Source: Actinomycetota bacterium (GTDB lineage: Bacteria; Actinomycetota; Thermoleophilia; Gaiellales; Gaiellaceae). From it: a stretch of 24,178 nucleotides of DNA. The notes beneath the pieces are model-generated. The model worked only from the letters and a program-made list of their open reading frames with translations. It had not been told where the DNA came from and ran no database searches. Shown piece after piece: positions 6,654 to 14,437 of this stretch (its first letter is position 1; every line of letters begins with the position of its first letter). Position numbers and translations under genes: made by a program. The stretch spans positions 1-24,178 of the forward strand of contig PMXT01000156.1 of the NCBI GenBank assembly GCA_003170995.1, read 5' to 3'.

Positions 6654-6957
6654 GAGCTCGAGTGAGCGTCTCCTCGAGAAGAGCGTGCAGACGGGAAACG
6701 TCGCGGCGCCTTCTCGCTACCTCCGCGGGGCATGATCGCCTGAGGAAAACGCTGGCATTACGCTCGGCCGCAAACTACTGCTAGCCGAAGGCGCTGCACG
6801 CGTATTAGCTGGTAATCGGCGTGTTCCTGGGCGCTACTCAGTTTTCCACTGCTGTAGAAAACGGCTTTCCCCGGGTTGGGTATGAAACTGTGGATTCTGT
6901 GGATCGCCCGGCTCCGGGCGCCCCGGGGCGGTCACGATCTCTACTCGATACCGATCG
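6654..6957. other. Intergenic region of 304 bp, no convincing gene
   Basis: This lies between convergent genes (response regulator, accA). It holds a weak hairpin just after the regulator stop (6657-6662 with 6673-6678, no U tract), a GTTTTC/GAAAAC hairpin (6841-6846 with 6857-6862), three DnaA-box-like words (6842-6906) and a 6-bp GC stem (6905-6910 with 6915-6920). Short open frames of 40-50 codons exist but lack plausible starts or recognisable sequence. No tRNA-like fold was seen. Confidence 0.6.
6842..6906. other. Cluster of three DnaA-box-like 9-mers
   Basis: TTTTCCACT at 6842-6850, and two abutting TGTGGATNN words at 6889-6897 and 6898-6906 whose complements keep the ATCCACA core of TTATCCACA. 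Each departs from the E. coli consensus at two positions. The site is about 17 kb from recF, so it is not the expected oriC position. It may be chance or a DnaA-titration or regulatory site. Confidence 0.25.
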
Positions 6958-7899
6958 TCAGGATGCGATGACGCCGTGAGAGCGGAAGCGGTTACGACGA
7001 TCGCGCCGGAGCTCCTCGCCATTCATCTTTCCGAGTTCTCCTAACGCTGCTCGAATCGACTGCCCAAGCAGTTTCGCCGCTTCGTCGAAGTTGGTGTGCG
7101 CACCACCTTCCGGCTCGGGGATGATGCTGTCGATCACACCCAGCTCGAGACAGTGAACCGCGTCGGGCCTGAAGGCGGCCGCGGCCTTGCGAGCTTGGCC
7201 GGCGTCGCGCCAGAGGATCGAGGCGCAACCCTCGGGAGAGATCACCGAGTAGATCGCGAACTGCTGCATGAGCACGCGGTTGGCCAGCGCGAAGGCGATC
7301 GCGCCTCCGGAGCCACCCTCCCCGATCACACAGGCCACTGTCGGCACCTTCAGGCGCGCCATCGCGGCCTGTGAGGCCGCCAGAGCGCCGCCCTGACCGT
7401 GCTGCTCGGCAGCGACACCCGGATAGGCGCCGGGGGTGTCCACGAGAGTGATCACGGGAAAACCGTGGCGGTCGGCAATCTCCATCACGCGCATGGCTTT
7501 CCGGTAGCCCTCTGGGTTGGACATGCCGAAGTTCCGCTTCACTCGCTGAACCGCATCTCCGCGTCCCTTCTGGTGGCCGATCACTGCCACCGTACGACCG
7601 GCGAAGCTGCCGAGACCCGAGACGATGGCAGGATCGTCCATGCGGGCGCGATCGCCGTGGAGTTCGATCCAGTCAGCGACGAGGCGTTCGACGTAGTCGA
7701 GGGTGTAGGGACGATCTGGGTGCCGGGCAAACTCGACTGAGCGCCAGATTTCGTCTTCGCTGCGCTCGTCTCCCGTATCCACTTCCGCGAGCTGATGCTC
7801 GATTCGGCGCACCTCGTCCGAGACGCCGGCTCCCGGTAGATGTAACTGCTTCAGCTTGGCTAGCCGATCGCGGAGTCTCAGCTCGAGCTCACCGGCCAT
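6958..7899 (-). CDS. accA: Acetyl-CoA carboxylase carboxyltransferase subunit alpha
   Basis: With AccD it transfers the carboxyl group from carboxybiotin to acetyl-CoA to make malonyl-CoA, the committed step of fatty acid synthesis in the cytoplasm. From the ATG at 7899 it is 313 residues. It shows the AccA N-terminal helical region, then the crotonase-like carboxyltransferase core: GRTVAVIGHQKGR, FGMSNPEGYRKAMRVM, LVDTPGAYPG, and the oxyanion-hole segments GEGGSGGAIAFA and YSVISPEGCASILW. These are classic AccA motifs. A TTG two codons upstream (7905) is a less likely start. The gene overlaps the end of accD by 11 nt and is the last of the fab operon. No poly-U terminator follows. Confidence 0.96.
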   Translation of the reverse strand: MAGELELRLRDRLAKLKQLHLPGAGVSDEVRRIEHQLAEVDTGDERSEDEIWRSVEFARHPDRPYTLDYVERLVADWIELHGDRARMDDPAIVSGLGSFAGRTVAVIGHQKGRGDAVQRVKRNFGMSNPEGYRKAMRVMEIADRHGFPVITLVDTPGAYPGVAAEQHGQGGALAASQAAMARLKVPTVACVIGEGGSGGAIAFALANRVLMQQFAIYSVISPEGCASILWRDAGQARKAAAAFRPDAVHCLELGVIDSIIPEPEGGAHTNFDEAAKLLGQSIRAALGELGKMNGEELRRDRRNRFRSHGVIAS

Positions 7900-8737
7900 G
7901 ATCAAAGAGCCTCAGTAGCTTGGCTAGCGTCGACTTGAGCTCACGCCGCTGAACAATCGCATCCAGGTGGCCGAAGCGGTAGTTCGACTCGGCACGGCCG
8001 AAATCTTCAGGCAGATCCTCGCGAACCGTCTGCTGCACGACGCGAGGGCCGGTGAAACACATCAGCGTGCCCGGCTCGGCGATCGTGACATCGCCCAGAG
8101 TGGCGAAGCTGGCCAGCAGCCCCGCGGTCGTGGGGTGAGTGAGCACGCTGATGAAGGGGATGTGAGCGTCGCGCATGTTCTCGACTGCGCAAACGGTCTT
8201 TGGAACCTGCATCAGCGAGAGAATCCCCTCTTGCATCCGCGCGCCACCCGAAGCGTTCACCGAAACGAGTGGAACGTCGCGCTCGATCGCGCGCTCACAG
8301 GCCCGAGCGAACTTCTCGCCCACAACACTTCCCATCGAGCCCGCCATGAACGAGAAGTCCATGACCGTGAGCTGGCAATTGTTGCCCTCGATCTTCCCCT
8401 GGCCCATCAACATCGCGTCACCGAGCCCCGTCTTCAGCTCGGCTTCGGCGATGCGCTCCTTGTAGGAGCGAAGGTCGAAGAAGCTCAGCGGATCGGCCGA
8501 GCGCAGATCAGCAGCCTCCTCGATGAAGCTACCGGGATCGAGCAACTGCTCAATCCGCTCCAGCGCTCCGACCGGGTAGTGGTAGCCACACTGGGCGCAG
8601 ACGCGCAGATTCGCCGCCAGCTCGTCTTCACGGTAGTGCGAATTGCACTTTGGGCAGGTGTTGGGATGCTTCTTCGAGGCCCCGGCGTCTGGAGGCGCGT
8701 GCTTGTGCTCGATTGAGACATCTATGCGACTGGCCAT
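7889..8737 (-). CDS. accD: Acetyl-CoA carboxylase carboxyltransferase subunit beta
   Basis: This is the partner of AccA in the malonyl-CoA-forming carboxyltransferase. Its 282 residues begin with the AccD-specific four-cysteine zinc ribbon: CPKC (Cys28, Cys31) and CAQC (Cys47, Cys50). The carboxyltransferase fold follows with MDFSFMAGSMGSVVGEK, VSVNASGGARMQEG (oxyanion-hole GGARM), SVLTHPTTAGLLASFA and EPGTLMCFTGPRVV, all standard AccD signatures. The ATG at 8737 has a GAGG upstream and leaves a 52-bp gap after fabF, the widest junction in this operon. It overlaps accA. The biotin carboxylase and carrier subunits (accC, accB) are not in the window and must be encoded elsewhere. Confidence 0.97.
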   Translation of the reverse strand: MASRIDVSIEHKHAPPDAGASKKHPNTCPKCNSHYREDELAANLRVCAQCGYHYPVGALERIEQLLDPGSFIEEAADLRSADPLSFFDLRSYKERIAEAELKTGLGDAMLMGQGKIEGNNCQLTVMDFSFMAGSMGSVVGEKFARACERAIERDVPLVSVNASGGARMQEGILSLMQVPKTVCAVENMRDAHIPFISVLTHPTTAGLLASFATLGDVTIAEPGTLMCFTGPRVVQQTVREDLPEDFGRAESNYRFGHLDAIVQRRELKSTLAKLLRLFDHGR

Positions 8738-8789
8738 GGAGCCTCGGAAGTTTAGCCTTCTCTTGCTTCAGCGGTGCGCGTTCTCGGCT

Positions 8790-10046
8790 TCAATCCTCGA
8801 ACCGCCGCAGCACGATCGAGGCGTTGTGGCCGCCAAACCCGAACGAGTTCGACACTGCCACACGCACATCGGCCTTTCTCGCCTCGTTGGGAATGTAGTC
8901 GAGGTCACACTCCGGATCAGCGTTCTCCTGGTTGATCGTGGGGGGAAGCATGCCGTCCCTGATCGCCAGGATCGAGAAGGTCGCCTCGACCGCGCCGGCG
9001 CCGCCGAGGCAGTGCCCGGTCGCTCCCTTCGTCGAGGAAATCGGCGTCTTGTAGGCCGCCTCCTCACCGAGAGCGATCTTTATCACCTTCGTCTCGCTCG
9101 CGTCACCGAGCGGCGTCGAGGTGCCGTGGGCATTGATGTAGTCGATCTCGGACGGCTCGATTCCCGCGTCGGCGAAAGCCATCTTCATGGCGCGGGCGGG
9201 ATTCTCGCCGCTGGAGTCAGGCTCGGTGATGTGAAGCGCGTCCGACGAAACGCCGTAACCAACGATTTCGGCATAGATCTTGGCGCCACGCGCCCGCGCG
9301 TGCTCGAGTTCCTCGAGAACGAGCACCGCTGCACCCTCGCCCATCACGAAACCGTCGCGGTCGCGGTCGAAGGGCCGGCTGGCGCGTTTCGGATCGTCAA
9401 CGCGGCGGGAGATAGCTCGCATCGCCGCGAAGCCGGCTACACCGACCGGAGTGACTCCCGCCTCGGTACCACCCGCGAGCATCACATCGGCACGGCCGAG
9501 TCGGATCGCGTCGGTGGCGTCGCCGAGCGCCATGTTCGAGGCCGCGCAGGCAGAGCACTCCGCAAGGAGCGGACCGCGCGTTCCCAGTTCCATCGAGACC
9601 CAGGCTGCGCCCATGTTGGGGATGATCGAGGGGATCGAGAACGGACTCACTCGATCGGCGCCGCGATTGAAGAGCGTCAGCGTGCAGTCCTGGAAGGAGA
9701 GGAGCCCTCCGATACCCGTCGCGATCGCCGCGCCGATTCGCTCCGGCTCTTTGGCTATCTCGATACCGCTGTCAGCCTCAGCCTGGGGAGCCGCAACCAG
9801 TCCCATGGTCGCAAAGCGATCCATACGACGGACCTGCTTGCGGTCGATCCAGACCGTCGGATCGAAGTCCTTGAGCTCACAGGCGAAGTCGACCGCGTAC
9901 CCGGTCGTATCGAAAAGCGTGATCGGTCCGGCCCCGGACTCGCCGGCGAGCAGGTTGCGCCAAACGGTCTCCAGGTCGTTCCCGAGGGAGTTGATCATCC
10001 CGAGCCCGGTAACGACGACTCTCTTGCGTCCGTTTTGCACCGTCAC
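8790..10046 (-). CDS. fabF: Beta-ketoacyl-ACP synthase II
   Basis: This elongating condensing enzyme joins malonyl-ACP to growing acyl-ACP. Its 418 residues have a thiolase fold, with the nucleophile Cys167 in SACAASNMALGDA, His307 in NAHGTSTPLGD, Lys340 and His345 in KGATGHCLGGAGAVEA, and the glycine-rich end SFGFGGHNASIVLRR. This Cys-His-His set defines FabF/FabB. The typical FabF nucleophile context is TACA; here it is SACAAS. The GTG at 10046 overlaps the fabG stop (GTGA); another GTG two codons on is possible. In many bacteria acpP lies between fabG and fabF, but here the genes overlap directly, so no ACP gene fits. Confidence 0.96.
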   Translation of the reverse strand: MTVQNGRKRVVVTGLGMINSLGNDLETVWRNLLAGESGAGPITLFDTTGYAVDFACELKDFDPTVWIDRKQVRRMDRFATMGLVAAPQAEADSGIEIAKEPERIGAAIATGIGGLLSFQDCTLTLFNRGADRVSPFSIPSIIPNMGAAWVSMELGTRGPLLAECSACAASNMALGDATDAIRLGRADVMLAGGTEAGVTPVGVAGFAAMRAISRRVDDPKRASRPFDRDRDGFVMGEGAAVLVLEELEHARARGAKIYAEIVGYGVSSDALHITEPDSSGENPARAMKMAFADAGIEPSEIDYINAHGTSTPLGDASETKVIKIALGEEAAYKTPISSTKGATGHCLGGAGAVEATFSILAIRDGMLPPTINQENADPECDLDYIPNEARKADVRVAVSNSFGFGGHNASIVLRRFED

Positions 10047-10774
10047 ATTCCCATCCCGCCGTCGACGACAAGTACTTCTCCGGTGATGAAGGCCGCTTCG
10101 TCAGAGCAGAGGAAGTGCACCGCACGAGCGATGTCCACCGGTTGTCCAAAACGGCCCAGCGAGGTCGCCTTCAGCATCGTCTGCTTGACCTCGTCGGGTA
10201 GCACATCGGTGAGGCGCGTCTCGATGTAGCCCGGTGCAACCGCATTGACCCGAACACCACGGGTGCCGGCCTCGCGCGCAAGCGACTTCGTGAAACCGAT
10301 GATGCCGGCCTTCGAGGCCGCGTAGTTGGTCTGGCCGAAGTTCCCGTGTAAGCCGACGACGCTGGAGAGGTTGACGATCGCTCCTGCTCGGCGCTTCATC
10401 ATGCCGCGGATCGTCGCGTGGCACATCAGATAGACGCTTGTGAGATTGACGTCGATGACGGCGCGCCAGTCTTCCTCCGACATTCGCGCCAGCAGCCCGT
10501 CGCGGGTGATGCCGGCGTTGTTGACGAGGATGTCTATGTCGCCTGCATCGGCAACCAGCTTCTCGACGTCGTCCGCCTTGGTGACATCGGCATAGAGAGC
10601 CGTCCCGCCGACCTCACGCGCCACGTCTTCGTTCTCGCTCGTATCGGGGAGGTCACAGCAGAGAATCTCGGCGCCGGCAGCGTTCAACTCGACGGAAATC
10701 GCGCGACCAATACCGCGCGCGGCTCCGGTGATGAGCGCGCGCTTACCCTTCAGCGAGCCGTACGCGTCAGGCAA
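10043..10774 (-). CDS. fabG: 3-oxoacyl-ACP reductase
   Basis: This is the NADPH-dependent reductase that converts 3-ketoacyl-ACP to 3-hydroxyacyl-ACP. It is a short-chain dehydrogenase of 243 residues from a TTG at 10774. Cofactor motif TGAARGIG (16-23), NNAG (85-88), catalytic Asn110, Ser138, Tyr151 and Lys155 (NYAASKAG) and the closing VDGGMGM are present. The open frame extends upstream to 10813, but that adds an arginine-rich leader foreign to the family and overlaps fabD. The TTG has AGGAGG at 10789-10784, 9 nt before it, and gives the normal FabG length, so I choose it. It overlaps the fabD end by 8 nt and fabF by 4. Confidence 0.95.
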   Translation of the reverse strand: MPDAYGSLKGKRALITGAARGIGRAISVELNAAGAEILCCDLPDTSENEDVAREVGGTALYADVTKADDVEKLVADAGDIDILVNNAGITRDGLLARMSEEDWRAVIDVNLTSVYLMCHATIRGMMKRRAGAIVNLSSVVGLHGNFGQTNYAASKAGIIGFTKSLAREAGTRGVRVNAVAPGYIETRLTDVLPDEVKQTMLKATSLGRFGQPVDIARAVHFLCSDEAAFITGEVLVVDGGMGM

Positions 10775-11723
10775 CCGAGAGCACCTCCTCGACCTTCTTG
10801 AGCGTAGCCACACTGTTCACCGAGATCGTCTCCACGCTGCGGTCGATCCGCCTGACCAATCCCGACAGTACGTTGCCGGGACCGACCTCGACGAAGGTGC
10901 GTACGCCGCTCGATATCAAGCCTCTCGTCGCCTGTGTGAAGCGGACCGGCGCGGTGAGTTGATCGACGAGAAGTCCCGCGAGTTTTTGGCTGTTCTCGAG
11001 ACGAGCGCTGACCGTCGACATGAAGGGGACCTGGATCTCGGCGAAACGCACCCGCTCGATAACCGGGCGGAAGCGCTCGGCCGCGCGTGCCACCAGCGGG
11101 CTGTGAAACGCGCCCGAGATCGGTAGTTTGACTGTTCGCCTGGCGCCCTCGCGCTGCGCCTCTTCGCAGCATTCGTCGACCGCCTCGGTTTGCCCCGAGA
11201 TGACGACTTGGCCCGGGCAGTTGTAGTTCGCCGGCCAAACGCAGTGGATCTCGCGGCAGAGCGCCTCCACGACCTCGTCCTCGAGCCCGAGGATCGCCGC
11301 CATCGCGCCGGGGTTCTCCTTGGCGACCTCCGCCATCGCGAGCCCACGCTCGCGCACGAGGCCGATCGCGTCCGCCGCTTCGAGCGCTCCTCCGGCCGCC
11401 AACGCGGCGAACTCTCCAACCGAGTGGCCGACTACGAAGTCGGGCCGAAACCCAAGCGCTTCGATTGCCGCCAGGATCGCCAGACTGGTGGCCAGCAGCG
11501 CCGGCTGCTGGATCGACGTGTCGACGATGTCCTCCAACGGACTCGAGAAGCAGAGCTTACGTAGGTCGAGACCACAGCTCTCGCTACCGCGCTCGTACAC
11601 CGCCATCGCCTCAGGTACCGCCTCGGCGATCTCGCGCCCCATCCCGGCCTCGAGCGATCCCTGGCCCGGGAAGCAGAAGGCGACCTTTCCTCGCGCTCGA
11701 CCCTCTTTAGCTTTAGTGCTCAT
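10767..11723 (-). CDS. fabD: Malonyl-CoA:ACP transacylase
   Basis: This enzyme moves malonyl from CoA to ACP to supply the extender unit. Its 318 residues show the acyltransferase motif set: FPGQGS (18-23), nucleophile Ser101 in GHSVGEF, the carboxylate-binding RERG region (Arg124, Arg126), catalytic His207 in GAFHSPL, and VEVGPGNVLSGLV near the C-terminus. Length and motif order match FabD. The ATG at 11723 overlaps the fabH stop by 11 nt and has GGGAG upstream. The end overlaps the fabG TTG start. A run of cysteines (185-186) on a surface helix is not unusual enough to matter. Confidence 0.96.
   Translation of the reverse strand: MSTKAKEGRARGKVAFCFPGQGSLEAGMGREIAEAVPEAMAVYERGSESCGLDLRKLCFSSPLEDIVDTSIQQPALLATSLAILAAIEALGFRPDFVVGHSVGEFAALAAGGALEAADAIGLVRERGLAMAEVAKENPGAMAAILGLEDEVVEALCREIHCVWPANYNCPGQVVISGQTEAVDECCEEAQREGARRTVKLPISGAFHSPLVARAAERFRPVIERVRFAEIQVPFMSTVSARLENSQKLAGLLVDQLTAPVRFTQATRGLISSGVRTFVEVGPGNVLSGLVRRIDRSVETISVNSVATLKKVEEVLSVA
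10784..10789 (-). promoter_or_regulatory. Shine-Dalgarno of fabG that supports a TTG start
   Basis: AGGAGG on the minus strand (10789-10784) lies inside the end of fabD, 9 nt upstream of the TTG at 10774. No ATG or GTG is as well placed. Confidence 0.75.
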
Positions 11724-12732
11724 ATTCTCTCCCTTCCGTCCACGTCATCACGTTCGACCCCCAGGTCAGCCCCGCACCCATTCCGGTCATGAGCACGAGC
11801 GCCCCGTCCTTCAGGCGCCCACTAGCTCGCGCGTCTCCAAGCGCTAGCGGGATCGAGCCCGACGAGGTATTGCCATAGCGATCGACGTTGACGAAAACAC
11901 GCTCCTCTTCGATTCCCAGTTTCTTGGCGGCATGCTCGATGATACGAAGGTTCGCCTGGTGCGGGACATAGAGATCTACGTCCCCCACATCCTTGCCGGA
12001 GACCTCCAGCACGGCCTTGGCCGAGCTCACGAGGACTCTGGTGGCGAACTTGTACACCTCGCGCCCATTCATCTTCACATAGTGCTCGCGCGCCGCGACC
12101 GTTTCGGCACTCGCCGGCCGCCGCGAGCCACCAGCCGGCATGTAGAGATCCATACCACCCGCTCCGTCCGCGCCCAGCTCGAAGGCGTGAAAACCGCCCC
12201 GCTCGACCGGCTCGAGCACCACAGCCCCCGCTCCATCGCCGAACAGGACGCAAGTCGAGCGATCATCCCAGTCGACTACGCGCGAGAGTGTGTCGGCACC
12301 GACCACGAGCACTCGTCTCGCCAAACCGGCAGAGATCGTCCCGTAGCCCTGAGTGAGCGCGTAGACGAAGCCCGTGCAGCCGGCCGATAGATCGTAAGCG
12401 GCCGCGCGCTCGGCCCCGAGGCGATCGGCGAGTATGGCCGCAGTGGAGGGAAAGATCATGTCTGCCGTGATCGTGGCCACGATCACGAGGTCGAGCTCGG
12501 AGCCCTTGACGCCCGCGTCGGCGAGAGCCGCTTCAGCCGCAGGGAGGCAGAGGTCGGAGGTCGCTTCGTGCGCCGCCGCAATTCGTCGCTCCCTGATTCC
12601 GGTACGCGTTCGAATCCACTCGTCGCTCGTATCAACCATCCCGGATAGCTCGTCGTTACCGAGCACCCGCTCCGGGGCGTAACAGCCGAGACCGGTGATC
12701 GAGACGGATCTACCGTTACAGACGCCGATCAC
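11713..12732 (-). CDS. fabH: Beta-ketoacyl-ACP synthase III
   Basis: This enzyme starts fatty acid synthesis by condensing an acyl-CoA primer with malonyl-ACP. Its 339 residues have the catalytic triad Cys119 ([12 protein letters not shown]), His258 (VPHQANLRI) and Asn288 ([10 protein letters not shown]), plus the N-terminal FabH marker [17 protein letters not shown] (34-50). The GTG at 12732 overlaps the fabZ stop (GTGA). Primer choice (acetyl or branched) cannot be read reliably from sequence alone. It is the third gene of the sigma-fabZHDGF-accDA operon. Confidence 0.96.
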   Translation of the reverse strand: MIGVCNGRSVSITGLGCYAPERVLGNDELSGMVDTSDEWIRTRTGIRERRIAAAHEATSDLCLPAAEAALADAGVKGSELDLVIVATITADMIFPSTAAILADRLGAERAAAYDLSAGCTGFVYALTQGYGTISAGLARRVLVVGADTLSRVVDWDDRSTCVLFGDGAGAVVLEPVERGGFHAFELGADGAGGMDLYMPAGGSRRPASAETVAAREHYVKMNGREVYKFATRVLVSSAKAVLEVSGKDVGDVDLYVPHQANLRIIEHAAKKLGIEEERVFVNVDRYGNTSSGSIPLALGDARASGRLKDGALVLMTGMGAGLTWGSNVMTWTEGREYEH

Positions 12733-13169
12733 TGCTCCACCGCAAACATCAGCGCGCCGCGAACGGCGAGCTGACCGTCAACCGTCGCCCTGAACTTGCC
12801 CTTGCCGAGGGAACCGCGCATGGTCTCGAGCTCGCAGACGTACTCGAGCGTCTCACCCGGCTGGACGATCCGCTTGAAGCGCACAGCGTCGATACCACCG
12901 AAGAGGACCATCTTGCCCCGGTTCTCCTCCAGTGAGAGGACGATGACGGCACCGGTCTGGGCCAGCCCCTCGACCATCAGTACGCCGGGCATGATCGGCC
13001 GGCCAGGGAAATGGCCGGCGAGAAACCACTCATCCGCGCGCACGGTCTTGCGCGCGACCGCCCGTTTACCGGGTTCGAGCTCGATCACCTCGTCGATGAG
13101 CAGGAAGGGATCGCGGTGCGGGAGTATCGCCTCGATCTCCGCCTTTCCTAGCGGGAGCGTCAGCGTCAT
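12729..13169 (-). CDS. fabZ: 3-hydroxyacyl-ACP dehydratase
   Basis: This hot-dog-fold dehydratase forms trans-2-enoyl-ACP. From the ATG at 13169 it is 146 residues, the normal FabZ length. [12 protein letters not shown] (15-26) and the catalytic His53 and Glu67 in [21 protein letters not shown] are clear. The frame is open further upstream to 13229 but only in the shadow of the sigma gene. The ATG overlaps the sigma-factor stop (ATGA) and has AGGAGG 7 nt upstream, so translation of the dehydratase is tied to that of the sigma factor. Confidence 0.97.
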   Translation of the reverse strand: MTLTLPLGKAEIEAILPHRDPFLLIDEVIELEPGKRAVARKTVRADEWFLAGHFPGRPIMPGVLMVEGLAQTGAVIVLSLEENRGKMVLFGGIDAVRFKRIVQPGETLEYVCELETMRGSLGKGKFRATVDGQLAVRGALMFAVEQ

Positions 13170-13786
13170 GCGGCTACCTCCTTTTCTAGCCGCTCGCGAA
13201 GCCGCTTGCGAGCACGATGCGCGTAGCACTTTGCTGTACCGACGGGCATTCGCGCCACGGCGGCGATCTGTCCGAATGAGAAACCAAGAGCATCCTTGAG
13301 TACGACCACGCGAGCTTGTTCCGGCGATAGCTCGCGTAGGTGGCGCGAAAGCTCTACGCGCAGCTCGGCGCCTAGTGTCTCGGCAACCGGATCGCAGTCC
13401 TTGGCGGGCTCGAGCTCGAGCTCCTCCGGAAGAGGTGTCGCACGACGTAGACGCTCGCGGGTTGCCGTGTCGTGGCAGGTGTTCACGACCAGCCGGTGGA
13501 GCCAGGTTGCAAACTGCGCCTCGCCTCGGTACTGGCCGATCCTCTGGCAGAGCTTGAGCATCGAATCCTGCGCCGCATCCTGGGCATCACGGGTATCGGA
13601 AAGCTCGCGCCGAGCGATACGCCCAACCCGCTCGCTGTAGCGCTCACAAAGCGCCTCGAGCGCCTTACCGTCGCCGTCTTTCGCTCGCTTGATCAAGATG
13701 GGATCGCTCAGCCTTTCATAACGGATAGCCGGATCGGCCCTCAGTGGGCTAATGATTCGACGGCTATTGGCTGACCTAGGTTTCAC
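13166..13786 (-). CDS. ECF-type RNA polymerase sigma factor heading the fatty acid synthesis operon
   Basis: This 206-residue sigma-70 family protein has region 2 (about 31-105), including the [17 protein letters not shown] and [15 protein letters not shown] segments. A variable linker (about 110-138) follows, then region 4 (about 147-200), with [44 protein letters not shown] split around its helix-turn-helix (168-190). No region 1.1 or 3 is present, so it belongs to the ECF group. No anti-sigma gene adjoins it. Its stop overlaps fabZ, so it is produced with the fab enzymes. The GTG at 13786 is 9 nt after a TACACT -10 box. A later start is possible, since the first 25 residues are poorly conserved-looking. 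Control of the fab operon by this factor is a natural guess but unproved. Confidence 0.88.
   Translation of the reverse strand: MKPRSANSRRIISPLRADPAIRYERLSDPILIKRAKDGDGKALEALCERYSERVGRIARRELSDTRDAQDAAQDSMLKLCQRIGQYRGEAQFATWLHRLVVNTCHDTATRERLRRATPLPEELELEPAKDCDPVAETLGAELRVELSRHLRELSPEQARVVVLKDALGFSFGQIAAVARMPVGTAKCYAHRARKRLRERLEKEVAA
13177..13182 (-). promoter_or_regulatory. Shine-Dalgarno of fabZ inside the sigma-factor gene
   Basis: AGGAGG on the minus strand lies in the last codons of the sigma gene, 7 nt before the ATG at 13169. It supports the short FabZ form. Confidence 0.8.
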
Positions 13787-13794
13787 AGCTGCAC

Positions 13795-13801
13795 TAGTGT
13801 A
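13795..13801. promoter_or_regulatory. Overlapping divergent -10 boxes of birA and the sigma-fab operon
   Basis: TAGTGT at 13795-13800 (plus) lies exactly 7 nt before the birA GTG at 13808. On the other strand TACACT at 13801-13796 lies 9 nt before the sigma GTG at 13786. The two boxes use nearly the same base pairs and include the CACTAGTG palindrome. A weak -35 (CTGACC, 13771-13776, 18-bp spacer) serves the plus direction; none is clear for the minus one. Both starts lack Shine-Dalgarno sequences. Confidence 0.5.
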
Positions 13802-13807
13802 GAGATC

Positions 13808-14419
13808 GTGGCCATTACTCTCGCGCCTGGATCCGTCAGGCCGCGCCTCGAAGGGCGCTTCGGCTCGCCCCTCTACTTATACGCAGAGCGTTGCTCCTCT
13901 ACACAGGATCTGCTCCCCCTTGGCGCGCCCGAGGGTGCGCTCGCACTAGCCGAAGAGCAGACCCACGGAAGGGGGCGGAGAGGACGCGACTGGCAGGGAA
14001 CGGCCGCAAAGAGCCTGCTCTTCTCGCTCTGCCTACACCCCGCGGTCGAGACGGCTCAGCTCGCTTCTCTCACGCCGGTCGCCGCCGAGGCAATCGCCGA
14101 GGCCATCGTCTCATTCGGCGGCGAAGCCGCCGTCAAGCACCCAAATGACGTTTTGCTCTCGGGAAGGAAGGTCGCCGGGATCCTCGCCGAGGCGAGTGAC
14201 GGGCGGGTCGCGCTCGGAGTTGGCGTCAATGTTGAGCAGAAAGCGAGTGATCTACCCGCGCGCCCGGTTTTCCCGGCCACCTCGCTCGCACTCGAGCTCG
14301 GGCGACCGATCGACCGCGTCGAGCTGCTCGTGTGCATCCTCGTGCAGCTCGAGCGTCACTACGAACACTGGCTGACCGAGACTGCTGCCTGGCCGGCTCA
14401 CTCCCCGCCGAAGGGGTAG
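13808..14419 (+). CDS. birA: Biotin-[acetyl-CoA-carboxylase] ligase, short form
   Basis: This enzyme activates biotin with ATP and attaches it to the biotin carrier protein of acetyl-CoA carboxylase. Its 203 residues hold the catalytic domain: CSSTQDLL (29-36), GRGRRGRDW (54-62, biotinyl-AMP loop), VKHPNDVLL (109-117, with catalytic Lys110; usually KWPND, here His replaces Trp), KVAGILAE (121-128) and GVGVNV (137-142). It has no N-terminal DNA-binding domain, so it is not a BirA-type repressor. It also stops right after the catalytic core (LERHYEHWL), without the usual C-terminal SH3-like domain. The GTG start is leaderless. It lies divergently beside the operon that encodes AccD/AccA, a sensible functional link. 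Confidence 0.9.
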   Translation: MAITLAPGSVRPRLEGRFGSPLYLYAERCSSTQDLLPLGAPEGALALAEEQTHGRGRRGRDWQGTAAKSLLFSLCLHPAVETAQLASLTPVAAEAIAEAIVSFGGEAAVKHPNDVLLSGRKVAGILAEASDGRVALGVGVNVEQKASDLPARPVFPATSLALELGRPIDRVELLVCILVQLERHYEHWLTETAAWPAHSPPKG

Positions 14420-14424
14420 CGCGC

Positions 14425-14430
14425 TAGATT
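14425..14430 (+). promoter_or_regulatory. -10 box of the nfeD-slipin unit (leaderless start)
   Basis: TAGATT (TANNNT) lies exactly 7 nt before the GTG at 14438, in the 18-bp gap after birA. No Shine-Dalgarno precedes that GTG. This suggests a separate leaderless transcript within the plus-strand gene row. Confidence 0.5.
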
Positions 14431-14437
14431 TCGAGAC

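Noticed and set aside
6664..6784. Short basic open frame (about 40 codons from a GTG) after the response regulator
   Set aside because: No ribosome site, no recognisable motif, and composition typical of random high-GC translation.
6905..6935. GC-rich palindromes downstream of accA as an intrinsic terminator
   Set aside because: The stem at 6905-6920 is only 6 bp and no U tract follows on the minus strand; kept only as a note in the intergenic entry.
8643..10229. A 528-codon plus-strand open frame opposite fabF and the ends of accD and fabG
   Set aside because: It mirrors the codon structure of fabF, has no recognisable domain and no plausible ribosome site; long shadow frames are expected at this GC content.
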